Counted from the first letter of the stretch, positions 32,852-43,903 are shown. The stretch is DNA of 64,000 nt from Corbicula japonica (GCA_038501625.1 JAZAYU010000052.1:2571955-2635954), one strand, 5' to 3'. Numbers and translations are program-made. Notes: generated by a model not told the origin, from the sequence alone.

Positions 32852-33673
32852 CTATGACCAGTTTAATTTATACACCTTCATGTTAGCATCTTTACATCCC
32901 ACCCACAAGTAGTCCTCTTTGTCAACAGCAACGGAGTATGGACCAAATAGTCCATCGGCCTCTGTTACAACCATACGGATAAACTTCCCTGTGTGATCCA
33001 ATAGATGTACACAATTGTTCGCTCCGTCTGCAACAAAAACATGGCCAGTAACGTCACAGGCAATACCACGTGGTTCGAAAGCACTCTTTTGTTCCTGCTC
33101 GGAAGGATCCGGTTTGTATTCCGTCTTCAGTTCGCCTGAAGACTTCACGATTACTACGCTCTGTTTACGGCTATCGGAAACACAAATGTCGTCATTGACG
33201 TTCACTGCAATACGTAGTGGATACATAAACAATTTACCGTCTGCTCCATATTCTGCTGTCATTTTCCCTTCTTTATTCAACCGGACGACCTTGTTTTTGT
33301 GCGTAGGTCGGTAGTCTTGGAAGGCTGCAGATTGCGCCAAGCAGATGAGAACATCTCCGTTCGGCGTAATGGTCAGTCCACGCGGATGATAACCCGGAAA
33401 TGTTGCAAATGTGTCCAAGTTGAACCCTGGGCCGGGTTTGCCAACCATTTTCTGCTCATTGCTGGACATGATTAAATTGTTTTCAGCGTCGCGTGTGATA
33501 AAATCAATCGTATTGCTGACCACGTGTGTTTTGACCTTCACTCCGTGCCTGTAAAACAGATGAGCATCAGCCGTCCACCCTAGCGCGATCCAAGCAGTAC
33601 CTTCCTCTGTAGGACATACGCTGCTTATTGCTTTAAAGCTGTTGTCGACAGAAAACGCAGAAAACTCCTCAAC
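32852..33673 (-). CDS. TRIM exon 7: NHL-like propeller, terminal
   Basis: Acceptor CATATTGTTTGCAG, phase 0, then VEEFSAFSVDNSF. Ends KVYKLNWS and TAG at 32854-32852. Four blades with the [RG]-I-A/T-V-x-x-x-G/D-x-V/I-x-V-x-D pattern can be read; the N-terminal part is less typical. The ATG-like start at 33679 is intronic. Confidence 0.92.
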   Translation of the reverse strand, partial: VEEFSAFSVDNSFKAISSVCPTEEGTAWIALGWTADAHLFYRHGVKVKTHVVSNTIDFITRDAENNLIMSSNEQKMVGKPGPGFNLDTFATFPGYHPRGLTITPNGDVLICLAQSAAFQDYRPTHKNKVVRLNKEGKMTAEYGADGKLFMYPLRIAVNVNDDICVSDSRKQSVVIVKSSGELKTEYKPDPSEQEQKSAFEPRGIACDVTGHVFVADGANNCVHLLDHTGKFIRMVVTEADGLFGPYSVAVDKEDYLWVGCKDANMKVYKLNWS

Positions 33674-36600
33674 CTGCAAACAATATGTTTACCACCAAAA
33701 CTTGCGAAACTTTATTTAACAGACTGTCCACAGTTGTCATTGCTTTTCATGAATAAAAATAGTCTTATACCGTCAAAATGCAAAAAGACAAGCGACAAAT
33801 GTGTTTCGTAGTCGCGCAAATCTGTGAAAAAGGAATAAACTTGTCGAGTGTTTCTCTCTATAACTGAAAGTTATTTAAAAAGACACACGATGTTGTTGTC
33901 AGTATCATAATTATATAACTAGTGTTGGCATTTGGTATTTTTTGTTTTTCAGTTTTTGTGTTTACAGATATACATCTTAAAACATCTTAATTTAATAAAA
34001 ATTTCAAAGCATGGTACCTTGAGTTCACTGGGGTCCCGAATTTTCTTCAGGAGCCCTATCAGTTCCGAGAAACTTGGTGACGTCATACTTGAACTGGGAA
34101 CAAAATCCATCCTCAATCGAATCATGTCTGACGGAGTCCTGAAAAGGCAGATTTTAGTCAGAGACTATGAAAAACATTTGCAATACATTTGCAACTTATG
34201 CTATGACAGAAGTCAACCATGGGCTCCCGAATTTATTCATTCTAACTATAATCATCCCGGAATAATAACTAAACCGAAAGTTTTAATCAAAGAAGACGAA
34301 ATACAATCTTATATCATACTCGAAGTTTTTGACAAAATGGAATTTTAACCTCGGTTTTAACCTTGTTCGTAAAATGTTATACGTTAAAAATCTACAAGTC
34401 AAAGAAATGGCTCAAGTTGGAGTTGTGTGGGGTGGGGAGAAAACACGCCCAACCACTCACTGGTCCATGACCACAAGTATTGATAACTCGGTGTCAGGTA
34501 AAGTGATCTATAGTATTCTCTTTTTCAAGTCCATGAAACCATTGCATTATGATTTAGTGTCACGAACCAATTCATTAAAATTAGACAACTCCGCTACTCA
34601 CGATTCCAAATTGAAATTGAGTAATTTGTTTATACCATAATCTTGAAAGCAACGCTTTCTACGTAATTTCAGAGAACCGTCGTAGTTCCTTCAGACCCTT
34701 TTCCTGCACAGTATAAAGCAGAGATACAAATTTACTGAAAAATTCTTCATTGATCACACAAACAACACAAATAATGAACGGAAACTGTGCTTCGAAGGTG
34801 ATAAATAGAAATAACATGACAAATGCAATGTTATTATCATTTTCTATGGTTTAATACAGACTCTTCTAACCTACATTTAAAGTTGATACCTCATTTTAGC
34901 CATGTTTTGCAGCTGCTCTGCTAGACTGTCTCGGTTCCAAGCAATGTCTGCGTCAGAGCCATAACAAACAACCTAGAAAATGCGATACTTCCTGAATAAT
35001 TGGCTAAAACAGCTTACGTTAATCGTATAATTTTCCAAGGTTACAAAACTGAGCATGGAAACGTGGGTCTGTTTCCGACCGGTCGCCATTTCAGCCAATC
35101 AGATGCTTGAGATTTGAGACTGGTTTTCATGCTCAGTTTTATAATATTCAGCCCTTAGCTCCCCAGGAAGCTCAATCCTGTGATAAACGAACCAACGAAA
35201 GAACAAACAAAATGACGGAATTGATTTGACTTAAAAAGCACTTGTTATGCGGCTATAAACAATTATAACCTTTTACCTGGTCGACTGAAAAGAGCCGTAA
35301 CTATATAACTTAAGTACGATCATTTTAAATGTAACATTTTACTGGAAAAAGACGCTTTCACATTATAAGGATGTAGATCATAGACGTGTTGCGTCAACTA
35401 CTCGTACGATGTTTTGCATGTAACCTCGGATTCGATTTGCTGACTTGAGTTGAAAGACATTGTTTTATCATAGTTATGTTACGTCAAATATGAAACATCC
35501 TTACTGATTGCTGATTGGCTGGATGTAGTTGGCAGGAGAAAGACGTTATCCTTTCACGTGTCAGTGTACGTCTACAGATACAAATTTGGTATTTTTAACT
35601 TACCTGATTGGCTGAATGAAGCTGGCTTGAGAAAGGCGTTGTTTCTATCCTACTTGATTGGCTGAATGGAGTTGGTTTGAGAAGGACGTGGTCCTATCAC
35701 TAGCCAGGTTACGTCTCGTTGTCCTACTACTAGCCAGGTTACTTCTCGTTGTCCTATCACTAGCCAGGTTACGTCTCGTTGTCCTATCACTAGCCAGGTT
35801 TCGTCTCGTTGTCCTATCACTAGCCAGGTTTCGTCTCGTTGTCCTATCACTAGCCAGGTTACGTCTCGTTGTCCTATCTCTAAGCATGATACGTCGATAT
35901 TTTTAACATACCTGATTGGCTGAATAAAGCTGGCTAGTATAGGACATTGTTTCTATCCTACTTTATTGGATGAGTGGAGTTTGCTGGAGAAGGACATTGT
36001 CCTATCACTAGCCAGGTTACGTTTCGCTGTCCTGTCTCTAAGCAGGATACGTCTCGAGTGACAATTTGATATGTTTATCCTACCTTATTGGCTGAATGAA
36101 GCTGGCCGGAGAAGACCGTTGTCTTATGACTTACCGTGTTACGTCTAGGGAGACAATTTGATATTTTAATCTCACCTGATTGTCTGAATGGAGTTGACTG
36201 GAGAAGGACGTCGTCCGATCACTAGCTGGCCGGAGAAGACCGTTGTCTTATGACTTACCGTGTTACGTCTAGAGAGACAATTTGATATTTTTATCTCACC
36301 TGATTTGCTGAATGGAGTTGACTGGAGAAGGACGTCGTCCGATCACTAATCATGTTGCGTCTGGTTCTGAGACGGGCCATCTCTACACAGAACTCATCGT
36401 CGACATCTTCAAGCATTTTCCTGGACAACTCGTTAATAGTTTCATGAAGCTTGCGCGTCTGTCAAATATTCAGGAAACGTATGACTGTATCTTAATGAAC
36501 GAACAATGAACTATCTAAGTTAGGTGATGGATTTGTTATTTGTACTACATTTGTATTAAATATTTCGGTACGCATTAATTATTTGTTTGACTATTCGTAC

Positions 36601-39600
36601 GGTATTTCTGGATTGGATGAAAGTATGGGTTTTCTGAGTTAGCTTTCTAAACTGGCATTTGACCTAGTTTTTCAACCAATGTAGTGTTTTAAGATATACG
36701 CTCTAAAATATTTTCCAAAGGAAGGATGAAGTAAGCTATTTGCATATATTTAACATCGAGGCATCAAGCGCGATGTTGATAATGATTACCGAAATAAGAT
36801 TTGCTACACGGAGTTAAAAACGAGGTAGATCCACGTCAGTTATTGTAGAAACTTAACACGAACAGTTCGGTATTCCAAAAAGGCCTTTCAATTTGAAAGT
36901 GAATATGATCTGGCTAAAGATTTCTGTTTTAACATTCACCTTTACATGAACGCCTAGTGAGGAAGTTTTATTTAATACTTAGTTCTATGTAAAATGGTAA
37001 TGGTAGTCCTATTTTAGTTCAGAAAAAAGTGAAATATGCATATCAGGAATCACCACACCCACAAAACACAGCCCCCAACCTTACCGAGACCAGAGCACCT
37101 GGAGTCAAATCAGCAAGAACACGATGACAGGGATAAAAGAATTCGTGGTGTAAAGATGCTCGCCACACATGAGAAGGTACTGCCTGGATTCAAGTGATTA
37201 TATTTACATTCCTATTGATTTCTTCGTTTAAAAAAATTCGGTTCATTTTGCATGAATCGCGTGACCCGTAATGACGTCAATAACGTCATGGCTGTTACTA
37301 TTGAAAACCCCCACGTATTACTCCCCCTTTTCACTTAATACTAATTTTTGAAAGCGTTCGACTTAAGTTTATTTAAAGAAAAAAATGAATAAAATGTAAA
37401 TATAAGTAATGATTCTTATTTTGGTGCGGTTCATGCAGATTGGACGTGCACGCGAGAGCTGGCAAATTTACCATAAAGCGCTAGCGCGCTTTATGGATTT
37501 GCCAGCTCTCGCGTGCACGTCCAATCTGCATGAACCGCACCAAAATAAGAATCATTACTTAATTGAGAGTAATAAAACACTTATCAAATACAGCACACAG
37601 GTAAATGTCGATTTGTCACCACATTTGTTTTATTTTCCACGTTTTCAATCAACGATCGTCGCTAAACTGTCCTGCTTCATCGCAATATATTTGACCTATG
37701 CCCAAGATTATAAAACCAAAACTGGAGACCAGTCTCAAATCTCATTTATATGATTGGGTGAAATTGAGATCAGTGTTTATTTTATTTGAGACTGGTCTCC
37801 AAACTCAGTTATATAGTCTTAGGCCCTACATCGCATTATGAATATCTTTTTGTATAGTGACCAAAAATCTATACATGTATCAACGTCGTTTATCTTTTTA
37901 AAAAGATATTTCTTTTTTAAAATTAATTGTACTTTTTATTTACTCTGTTGATTCAGCATAAATGATGTAAAAGAGTTATTGTAACTGAATTGATGATGGT
38001 GTTCGATGGGGTCGCTCGCACACCCTTTTGGGCAGCAATATTTAATTTTCATGGGTATTGTGGCCCGAAAAATGGAAATTATCATGCAACTACAGTAAGT
38101 CTGTCTAAACGAAACGAACCCCTTTCTGGAAATCTTCATCCGACCCTCATATGTGTGTTAGTAAAATATTTTATTCGCTATGAAATGAAAGAGAGTATTT
38201 TTTCTTAATAAACATAATTTTTAGATACCTGTTCCTTTATTTCATCTTTTAACTTATCACGCTCCTTTTCCATATGGTCGTTATAGAAAGTGACGTCATT
38301 CAACTGCCCATGGAACTTTGGCAGCACATTTTGAGCCCCCTTGAGCATGTCTGTTAGAAGAACTCGGATTTCGGCAGCCACATCGGAGAGGTCCTCGCTT
38401 GTGTGCTGTTCGTGGACCGTGACCTTGCAGCGCAGACAGATCGGGATCGAACATTTCCGACAGTAGAAGCTGAGCTCATCTCCTTAAATATCAGATAGAG
38501 TTAATTTCATGAATTTTTAATTTACTTTTGTTGTCAGTTTTCTTGAGTTCTAAAAATATACCTATTTGTCAGTTTCTAGGAACATTTAAATGTGTTTCGT
38601 TGTCAGTTTCTTACATGTCAGTTCCTTGTTATCATAAAATGCGTTAAGTTGTCGGCTTCTGGATAACATTAAATGTGTTTAGTCTTCAGTTTCTGGGTAC
38701 CGCTAAATGTGTTTATACGTCAGTTTCTGGGTACCGCTAAATGTGTTTATACGTCAGTTTCTGGGTACCGCTAAATGTGTTTAGACATCAGTTTCTGGGT
38801 ACCGCTAAATGTGTTTATACGTCAGTTTCTGGGTACCGCTAAATGTGTTTATACGTCAGTTTCTGGGTACCGCTAAATGTGTTTAGTCGACAGTTTCTGG
38901 GTACCGCTTAATGTCTTAAGTCGTCAGTCTCTGGGTACCGCTAAATGTGTTTAGACGTCAGATTCTAGGTACCGCTAAATGTGTTTAGACGTCAGTTTCT
39001 GGGTACCGCTAAATGTGTTTAGACGTCAGTTTCTGGGTACCGCTAAATGTGTTTAGACGACAGTTTCTGGGTACCGCTTAATGTGTTAAGAAGTCAGTTT
39101 CTGTGTACCGCTAAATGTGTTTAGTCGTCAGTTTCTGAGTACCACTAAATGTGTTTAGTCGTCGGTTTCTTGGTTCCGCTAAATGTGTTTAGTCGTCAGT
39201 TTCTGGGTACCGCTAAATGTGTTTAGTCGTCAGTTTCTGGGTACCGCTAAATCTGTTTAGTCGTCGGTTTCTTGGTTCCGCTAAATTTGTTTAGTCGTCA
39301 GTTTCTGGGTACCACTTAATGTGTTTAGACGTCAGTTTCTGGGTACCGCTAAAATTGTTTAGTCGTAAGTTTCTGAGTACCACTTAATGTGTTTAGTCGT
39401 CAGTTTCTGGGTTCCGCTAATTGTGTTTAGACTTCAGTTTTTTAGCACTAAATGTGTTTAGTCGGCAGTATCTTGGTACCGCTAAATGTGTTTAGACGTC
39501 AGTTTTTTACCACTAAATGTGTTTAGTCGGAAGTGTTTTGATACCATATAATGTGTTTAGTAGTCAGGTACTTCACCACTAAATGTGTTTAGTAGTCAGA

Positions 39601-41092
39601 TTCTTTACCGCTAAATGTGTTTAGTCGTCATTTTAGGTTGCGATTAAATATGCATTCTCGTCAGTGCACGTCAGACTTGGTTCACTAAAAGTGTTTTATT
39701 TACTTAAAGATTTAAGACTGTTTTTCAGTCCAGTCATTTGTGTTTTCTCCGTACATTTTAGACTATTTAAGGTATCGCAAACATTGCAAATGGCGAAAAC
39801 AGGCTAAAATTTCAAAAAATGAATTTTTGGGGAAATACTTATTGCCACCTAGATTTTAGTTATTAAATGTATTTAGCTATGGATGTAGTAAATGTTTGCA
39901 AGCTCAATTTAGTCTAATTCATGTTCTAATTATCAAGCACATACTAAAACAAAAGAAAAACCATTTGCATGAGAACTCTGAAATTCATGAACAATATACC
40001 AAAGCAACTCATACCTGAAATAAGTATATGCTGGTCTACAATGTTTAGTGCCAATTCGTCAAAATAATGTTAGGGTTTTCAAGAAATTCAAGGAAATCTT
40101 ACTTCCTGGTTCAAAGTGAAAGTAGAAAGTGAAAGTAGGAAGTAAGTTTTCATTGAATTTCTTGACTAAAATCTAGGTGGCAATAAGTATTTCCCCCAAA
40201 ATTCATTTTTTGAAATTTTTGCCTGTTTTCGCCATTTGCAATGTTTGCGACCTCTTAATATAAAATCTGTTAGTTTTAATTTTTTAGTAGAGGTCGCCCA
40301 TTTCTGATACATTTCCATAAGGTAGGCCTACAGTAACACTCGAAAAATTTACCGTCGAAATGATTTACTTTTACAATAGCAAGAACTCCACCCAATTTAA
40401 CTTATTTACAGTAATATTTTTTACCTTTATGCTTGTCGCAGAAGGACTTGCTGGTCACTTGACCTTCACCTGCGTGCGTTCTTTCTTTCAAGGACACTAG
40501 ATGGTGGTCACGTGATGCTTTCATTTTAAGGTGGCTTCTGCCGCAATTCTGACATAAGTTTTGCTCGCATTCTAAGCAGTTCTTTTCAGCTCTTGATCCA
40601 TCGTCGCACACCTAAAATTAAGCTAATGGATTTAAATTCATTTTGTGAAAAATCACCGACTACCTTGGTAGTTTAAATCATTAAATTTCTTTCGCCCTAA
40701 AATGCTAAAACTCGAAGAGGGTAAAATTAAAATTCAAATGAAAATTGTATGTATACCTCACATGGGCTATTCGCTGCAACACTTCGTTTCATCTGAGCAG
40801 CTTTGATGTAAAAGTTCGTCTGCAACTCAGAGACGCCACCTGGCGGTATGACGCATTCGAACGCGCAAAGAGGGCACGCAAACTTCTGATTGTGCGCGTT
40901 CGTTTCCGTGTACGATTCCAGACATTTTAGACAGTAGGTATGGAAGCATGGTAGAATTTTAGGACTTGTAAATGTTTTCAAACAAAGGCTGCAGTCATCC
41001 GTTTCTTCAGTCTCTTTCAACGTTTTTGTTGCATTTCTCGGCGATATAAGCGACTGGGTTGCAGTTCTTGGAGACAGTAGCGACGCCGTCAT
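32852..41092 (-). CDS. TRIM-family protein: RING, two B-boxes, coiled coil, NHL-like, 7 exons
   Basis: Exons 41092-40757, 40611-40425, 38482-38229, 36458-36300, 34972-34890, 34138-34018, 33673-32852 (336+187+254+159+83+121+822 = 1962 nt, 653 aa). RING C3HC4: C34, C37, C49, H51, C54, C57, C73, C76. B-box 1 spans about 111-155, B-box 2 about 165-205 (FCDKHKGDELSFYCRKCSIP, then CLRC and H residues). Helical coiled-coil region about 210-312. C-terminal 381-653 has NHL-type repeats (PRGLTITPNGDVLICL, PLRIAVNVNDDICVSD, PRGIACDVTGHVFVADGANN, PYSVAVDKEDYLWVG). RING-B-box-coiled-coil proteins are ubiquitin E3 ligases; the propeller end binds protein or RNA targets, here unknown. Bivalves have large TRIM expansions, so orthology to TRIM2/3/71 is not claimed. 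The start has an acceptor-like TTTTGGTCTAG just upstream, suggesting a 5' UTR exon. Confidence 0.9.
34018..34138 (-). CDS. TRIM exon 6: linker
   Basis: Acceptor TGCCTTTTCAG, donor AAG|GTACC, phase 2 in and 0 out, 121 nt. Encodes TPSDMIRLRMDFVPSSSMTS, then PSFSELIGLLKKIRDPSELK. The opposite-strand frame 33932-34348 is a shadow. Confidence 0.8.
34890..34972 (-). CDS. TRIM exon 5
   Basis: Acceptor CGCATTTTCTAG, donor ATGAG|GTATC, phase 0 in and 2 out. Encodes VVCYGSDADIAWNRDSLAEQ then LQNMAKM. Confidence 0.8.
35033..35155. repeat. Foldback element A, copy 9
   Basis: CCAAGGTTACAAAACTGAGCA, centre GACCGGTCGCC, CAGATGCTTGAGATTTGAGAC and CTCAGTTTTATAATATTCAGC. The left arm is partly lost. In TRIM intron 4. 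Confidence 0.8.
35500..36226 (-). repeat. Reiterated copies of the TRIM exon 4 3' end with donors
   Basis: In the intron after exon 4, the exon's last 30-50 nt (coding TTSFSSQLHSANQ) and its splice donor recur in the same orientation: exon-like ends at about 36176 (CAG|GTGAG), 36082 (AAG|GTAGG), 35911 (CAG|GTATGT), 35604 (CAG|GTAAGT), with weaker copies near 35505, 35654 and 35965. The segment at 36101-36224 is repeated at 36225-36348, a tandem duplication of about 124 bp that includes the end of exon 4. Whether they are used as alternative ends is unknown. Confidence 0.75.
35690..35880 (-). repeat. 30-bp in-frame minisatellite (decapeptide RTTRRNLASD)
   Basis: Seven units of TCGTTGTCCTATCACTAGCC plus AGGTTACGTC on the plus strand, read on the minus strand as RTTRRNLASD, with RTTRSNLASS as one variant. 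The frame is open through all units and joins TTSFSNQLHSANQ and a donor. It resembles the end of exon 4 (RLRTRRNMISDRTTSFSSQL), from which it evidently grew. Two other frames are also open because 30 is divisible by 3. Confidence 0.85.
36300..36458 (-). CDS. TRIM exon 4: coiled coil
   Basis: Acceptor AATATTTGACAG, donor AATCAG|GTGAG, phase 0-0, 159 nt. Encodes TRKLHETINELSRKMLEDVD, DEFCVEMARLRTRRNMISD and RTTSFSSQLHSANQ, a helix with heptad-like hydrophobics. Its 3' end is copied repeatedly downstream. Confidence 0.82.
37030..37160. repeat. Dispersed repeat C, copy 3 (first half)
   Basis: GTGAAATATGCATATCAGGA, ATCACCACACCC and AACACAGCCCCCAAC match the start of the 24.5-kb copy. In TRIM intron 3. 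Confidence 0.55.
37403..37561. repeat. 159-bp near-perfect palindrome
   Basis: Arms of about 75 bp: TAAGTAATGATTCTTATTTT, GGTGCGGTTCATGCAGATTG, GACGTGCACGCGAGAGCTGG, CAAAT, then a centre CCATAAAGCGCTAGCGCGCT and the exact complement. Almost no loop (centre TAGC) and essentially one small bulge. In TRIM intron 3. Confidence 0.92.
37700..37826. repeat. Foldback element A, copy 10
   Basis: GCCCAAGATTATAAAACCAAA, GGAGACCAGTCTCAAATCTC, then GAGACTGGTCTCCAAACTCA and TAGTCTTAGGCCC; the centre has diverged. Confidence 0.8.
38229..38482 (-). CDS. TRIM exon 3: B-box 2 and coiled coil start
   Basis: Acceptor CTGATATTTAAG, donor GAACAG|GTATC, phase 1 in and 0 out, 254 nt. Encodes DELSFYCRKCSIPICLRCKV, TVHEQHTSEDLSDVAAEIRV and then a helical segment ending DHMEKERDKLKDEIKEQ. 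Not listed as a long frame because its ATG codons are late. Confidence 0.87.
38560..39645. repeat. 34-bp minisatellite, about 32 copies
   Basis: Unit GTCAGTTTCTGGGTACCGCT plus AAATGTGTTTAGAC, in TRIM intron 2. The first 10 or so copies and a second block near 39000 are almost identical; copies after 39420 are shortened and diverged. Many units include GACGTCAG, a CRE-like half-palindrome, at the junction. Confidence 0.93.
39771..40254. mobile_element. 484-bp inverted-repeat MITE with TTAA flanks
   Basis: Flanked by TTAA at 39767-39770 and 40255-40258. Inverted ends of about 85 bp: GCAAACATTGCAAATGGCGA, AAACAGG, TTTCAAAAAATGAATTTTTG and AAATACTTATTGCCACCTAG. No protein. TTAA duplications fit piggyBac or Kolobok-type mobilisation. 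In TRIM intron 2. Confidence 0.85.
40425..40611 (-). CDS. TRIM exon 2: B-box 1
   Basis: Acceptor GCTTAATTTTAG, donor AAAG|GTAAAA, phase 0 in and 1 out. Encodes VCDDGSRAEKNCLECEQNLC, QNCGRSHLKMKASRDHHLVS and SFCDKHK. Confidence 0.92.
40757..41092 (-). CDS. TRIM exon 1: start codon and RING finger
   Basis: ATG at 41092; donor TGTGAG|GTATAC, phase 0, 112 residues. N-terminal Ser/Thr-rich SPRTATQSLISPRNATKTL, then the C3HC4 RING (34-76) with CSLC, PCFHTYCLKC and CPLC. Confidence 0.92.
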
Positions 41093-41807
41093 CTTGAGCT
41101 AGACCAAAACAAGTTAACAATTAAAAATAGCCAGAAAAAAAATTATTTGAGTCGTATTTATATGTATAAAATCAACCAACGTTCTAATTGGTCATCAATG
41201 GTATATGTTTACAATGTTTGCTAGTTTCGTTCCTTCCCTACGTCAAGAGAGGTTGTGAAAGAACTGTTTTGTCTTGAAATCAATTATCTAATGTCTTTTT
41301 AATATTAAGTGTTTGTTTTCTTAATTGAATCTAATACCATTTACTTACACCGCAGGGTCAAAATTTAAACAAATGTGCTTTTGATTAATAAGGTTTTATG
41401 TTTCCTACTAATGAGGGGTTCTATTAAAACAAAACAAGAAATTAAGAGCAAATTTCTGTTTGCTTGACCTTTTTATGCAAGAAATGCAAAATTAAGGATA
41501 CCTCTCGCCAAACTCTTCCAGAGTCAATTATTACAAGATTAAAGCTTAAGTTGAAGACTTTTGTTGGCATATGATCATACATAAAGAGTGAACTCAATGT
41601 CTTTCTAATAAAAAATACGGACGAAAAGTGACCAATTAGAACTTTGGGTAAGTGAAGTGGAGGGAAAATGAAACACGGAGCAGAAATATGAAGTAGCGCA
41701 CATTAACATTGAACACGATTCTGTAAACTGTTGGAATATTATATTTTCCGAAAAGTGATTTTTTATGTTAAAACAAGTCAACTTATTCTTACATAATTCG
41801 CAAGCTA
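41093..41807. other. Upstream region of the TRIM gene
   Basis: AT-rich, no gene or known repeat; should contain the promoter and a probable non-coding first exon. No promoter motif could be singled out. Confidence 0.4.
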
Positions 41808-41910
41808 GGCCCAAAATCATAAAACTGAGATTGGAGACCAGACTCAAATCTCAAGCATCTGATTGAGATTTGAGTCTGGTCTCCAGCTTTAGTTTTATGA
41901 TCTTGGGCTC
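41808..41910. repeat. Foldback element A, copy 11 (short centre)
   Basis: GGCCCAAAATCATAAAACTGA, GATTGGAGACCAGACTCAAA, TCTCAAGCATCTGATTGAGA, then TTTGAGTCTGGTCTCCAGC and TTTTATGATCTTGGGC. The CGACTGGTCG centre is deleted. Confidence 0.85.
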
Positions 41911-42059
41911 TGTTACACTTGAACTCTTCAGGTGAAAATTTTCACTACAAAATTGAATTGCCGAAAAGCATTGTAATACATGTAAGCATGCAATTCCGCC
42001 GAACGAAAATGATTTCGATAGGAAAGCCTTAGTGTGGTAGGGAAGTTGTATCATTTCAT

Positions 42060-42250
42060 TTAGCGGGGATTTCATTTCGCGCAAATGACATTAGTACCAT
42101 TTTCCGCGTGGGTAGAAATTCGCGAATTTGCATTGTTCTAATTAGACTATTTATTCAATGTTTTGATTTCGCGAAGGTTTGATTTCACGCGCCATAGCGC
42201 GAAATACGCGAAAATTTAACCACCGCGAAATAAAATGATACCACAGTAAC
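42060..42250. repeat. CGCGAAA-rich segment
   Basis: Repeated TTTCGCG/CGCGAAA words in both orientations (TTTCATTTCGCGC, AATTCGCGAATT, GATTTCGCGAAGG, GCGCGAAATACGCGAAAATT, CACCGCGAAATAAA) suggest a decayed inverted-repeat element. Confidence 0.4.
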
Positions 42251-43030
42251 CATTTATATTGAAGACAGGAAGACGAATTAGTAAAGGCATTCATGGAAAA
42301 TCTATTATGAGTTCACATATTTTCACTAACATATTTGCTTTAAAATAAGACAATGTTAATATAAACACGCACTATTTATTCTGAAAAAAATCACAACAAA
42401 AACAACAAAGATAAACAATTTAGAAAATTATATCAAAATCATTAAATAAAAAGCACATACCTGATATTTTTACAGAATACATTTATTACCAAATAACCGT
42501 CTGAACGAATATTAATACTCTAAGTATTTATAAACGAATAAAAGGTAAATCAATTGAATCCGAGCATTGTCTTTAAGACCATATGCAAGTGAAATTTGAT
42601 ACCACCATTTTGTTACTCTTCGTTAAAAATCACAGAGCATGGAGAAAATTAATCGGTGCTTTTGTTTTAATTTAAAGGCGTTAAATTTAACCTTAACCAG
42701 TAGGAATCAGATAAGTCCAGCCCGTCCGGCCGTTACATGTATCAATGACGGCGTATATCGACTTGCTACACCACTAGAGTACGGGGTACGGAACGGCATA
42801 CGGTACATGAGATAACCTTTTTGCGACAACTGCGGCAGGAGTAGCACATGCAGTATGAGTAGGGTCTCATTGTTTGATGTTCATTTTAGGAATAATAAAA
42901 AACAATACTTTACAGATAGAAGAAAACTTGATCGTTTAATTTAGTAATATATGGATATATGGTACCGCCTTATAACTGTCAGTGGCAACACAGTGTAGGA
43001 TACTGTGTGTGAGAACTAACTGACATTGGA

Positions 43031-43035
<5 letters not shown>

Positions 43036-43092
<57 letters not shown>
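43036..43092. repeat. (GA)n microsatellite
   Basis: Perfect GA repeat of about 57 bp. Confidence 0.95.
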
Positions 43093-43095
<3 letters not shown>

Positions 43096-43160
43096 AAAAT
43101 ATAACACAAAACAATTAAAGACAATCGGCTCAAGAGTTTTCTACCACAGCATTCTACCAG

Positions 43161-43260
43161 AGCCTAAGACTTTAAAACTGAGATCGGAGAAAAGTCTACA
43201 TTTTGGCCAATCGAAAGCTTGAGATTTTTGACTGAGTTGAGCTTCGTTTTAGGACATTTG
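43161..43260. repeat. Foldback element A, copy 12 (degenerate)
   Basis: GCCTAAGACTTTAAAACTGAG, GGCCAATCGAAAGCTTGAGA and TTTTAGGACATTTG preserve the pattern with many changes. Confidence 0.5.
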
Positions 43261-43903
43261 TCTGGTTCCTGTTGACAGATGTATTGGTAAAGGTTACTGA
43301 AAATTAAACACATGCACACACACACATATTCTACTCAAAATTTGATAGGGATCGCTTTCCTTTTTATCCCGAATTATTGTTTGTCCTACACGTTTCGACG
43401 TTTCGACGTTGGCCTCAATAGTTACATCAAAACTGTGATAGAATAAAGAAACCTATTTTCTGTAAAATACTAACTTAGTGAAATGATCCCGGTTATTACC
43501 CGATTTTCTAATGGATAACCAATGGAGTATTAATTGTTGTAACGTAAGAAACATCTTATATTTTTGTTGTTTGGTTGTTGTTGGCCTCATTAGTACAAGA
43601 CTTTAAAGACTTTACATGAACAAGTCTCAAAGCTGATTCAGATATCATCAAGAAAAAATCATATAGCCTAAGTTTGCATCAATATATATATACAAAATAG
43701 AATCTACCAAACGTAACAAATGTATAATATGTATGCCTTTTTACATTGATATCAATATAGAAAAGAAAAAAAAGTAACAAATGACCATAACTCCAGAATA
43801 GGTGGTTTAAATTCATAATTTTCTTTCTGCATTGGAATTAGTACTACCTAAAAGTTTGAAACAACTCCGACCGATAATGAATAAAGAGTTGCGGTCACAA
43901 TAA

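Noticed and set aside
33015..33314. Plus open frame of 99 codons
   Set aside because: Antisense shadow of the NHL-like exon.
38560..39645. Regular 34-bp repeats resembling a CRISPR array
   Set aside because: There are no unique spacers; the repeats are directly adjacent in a eukaryotic intron.
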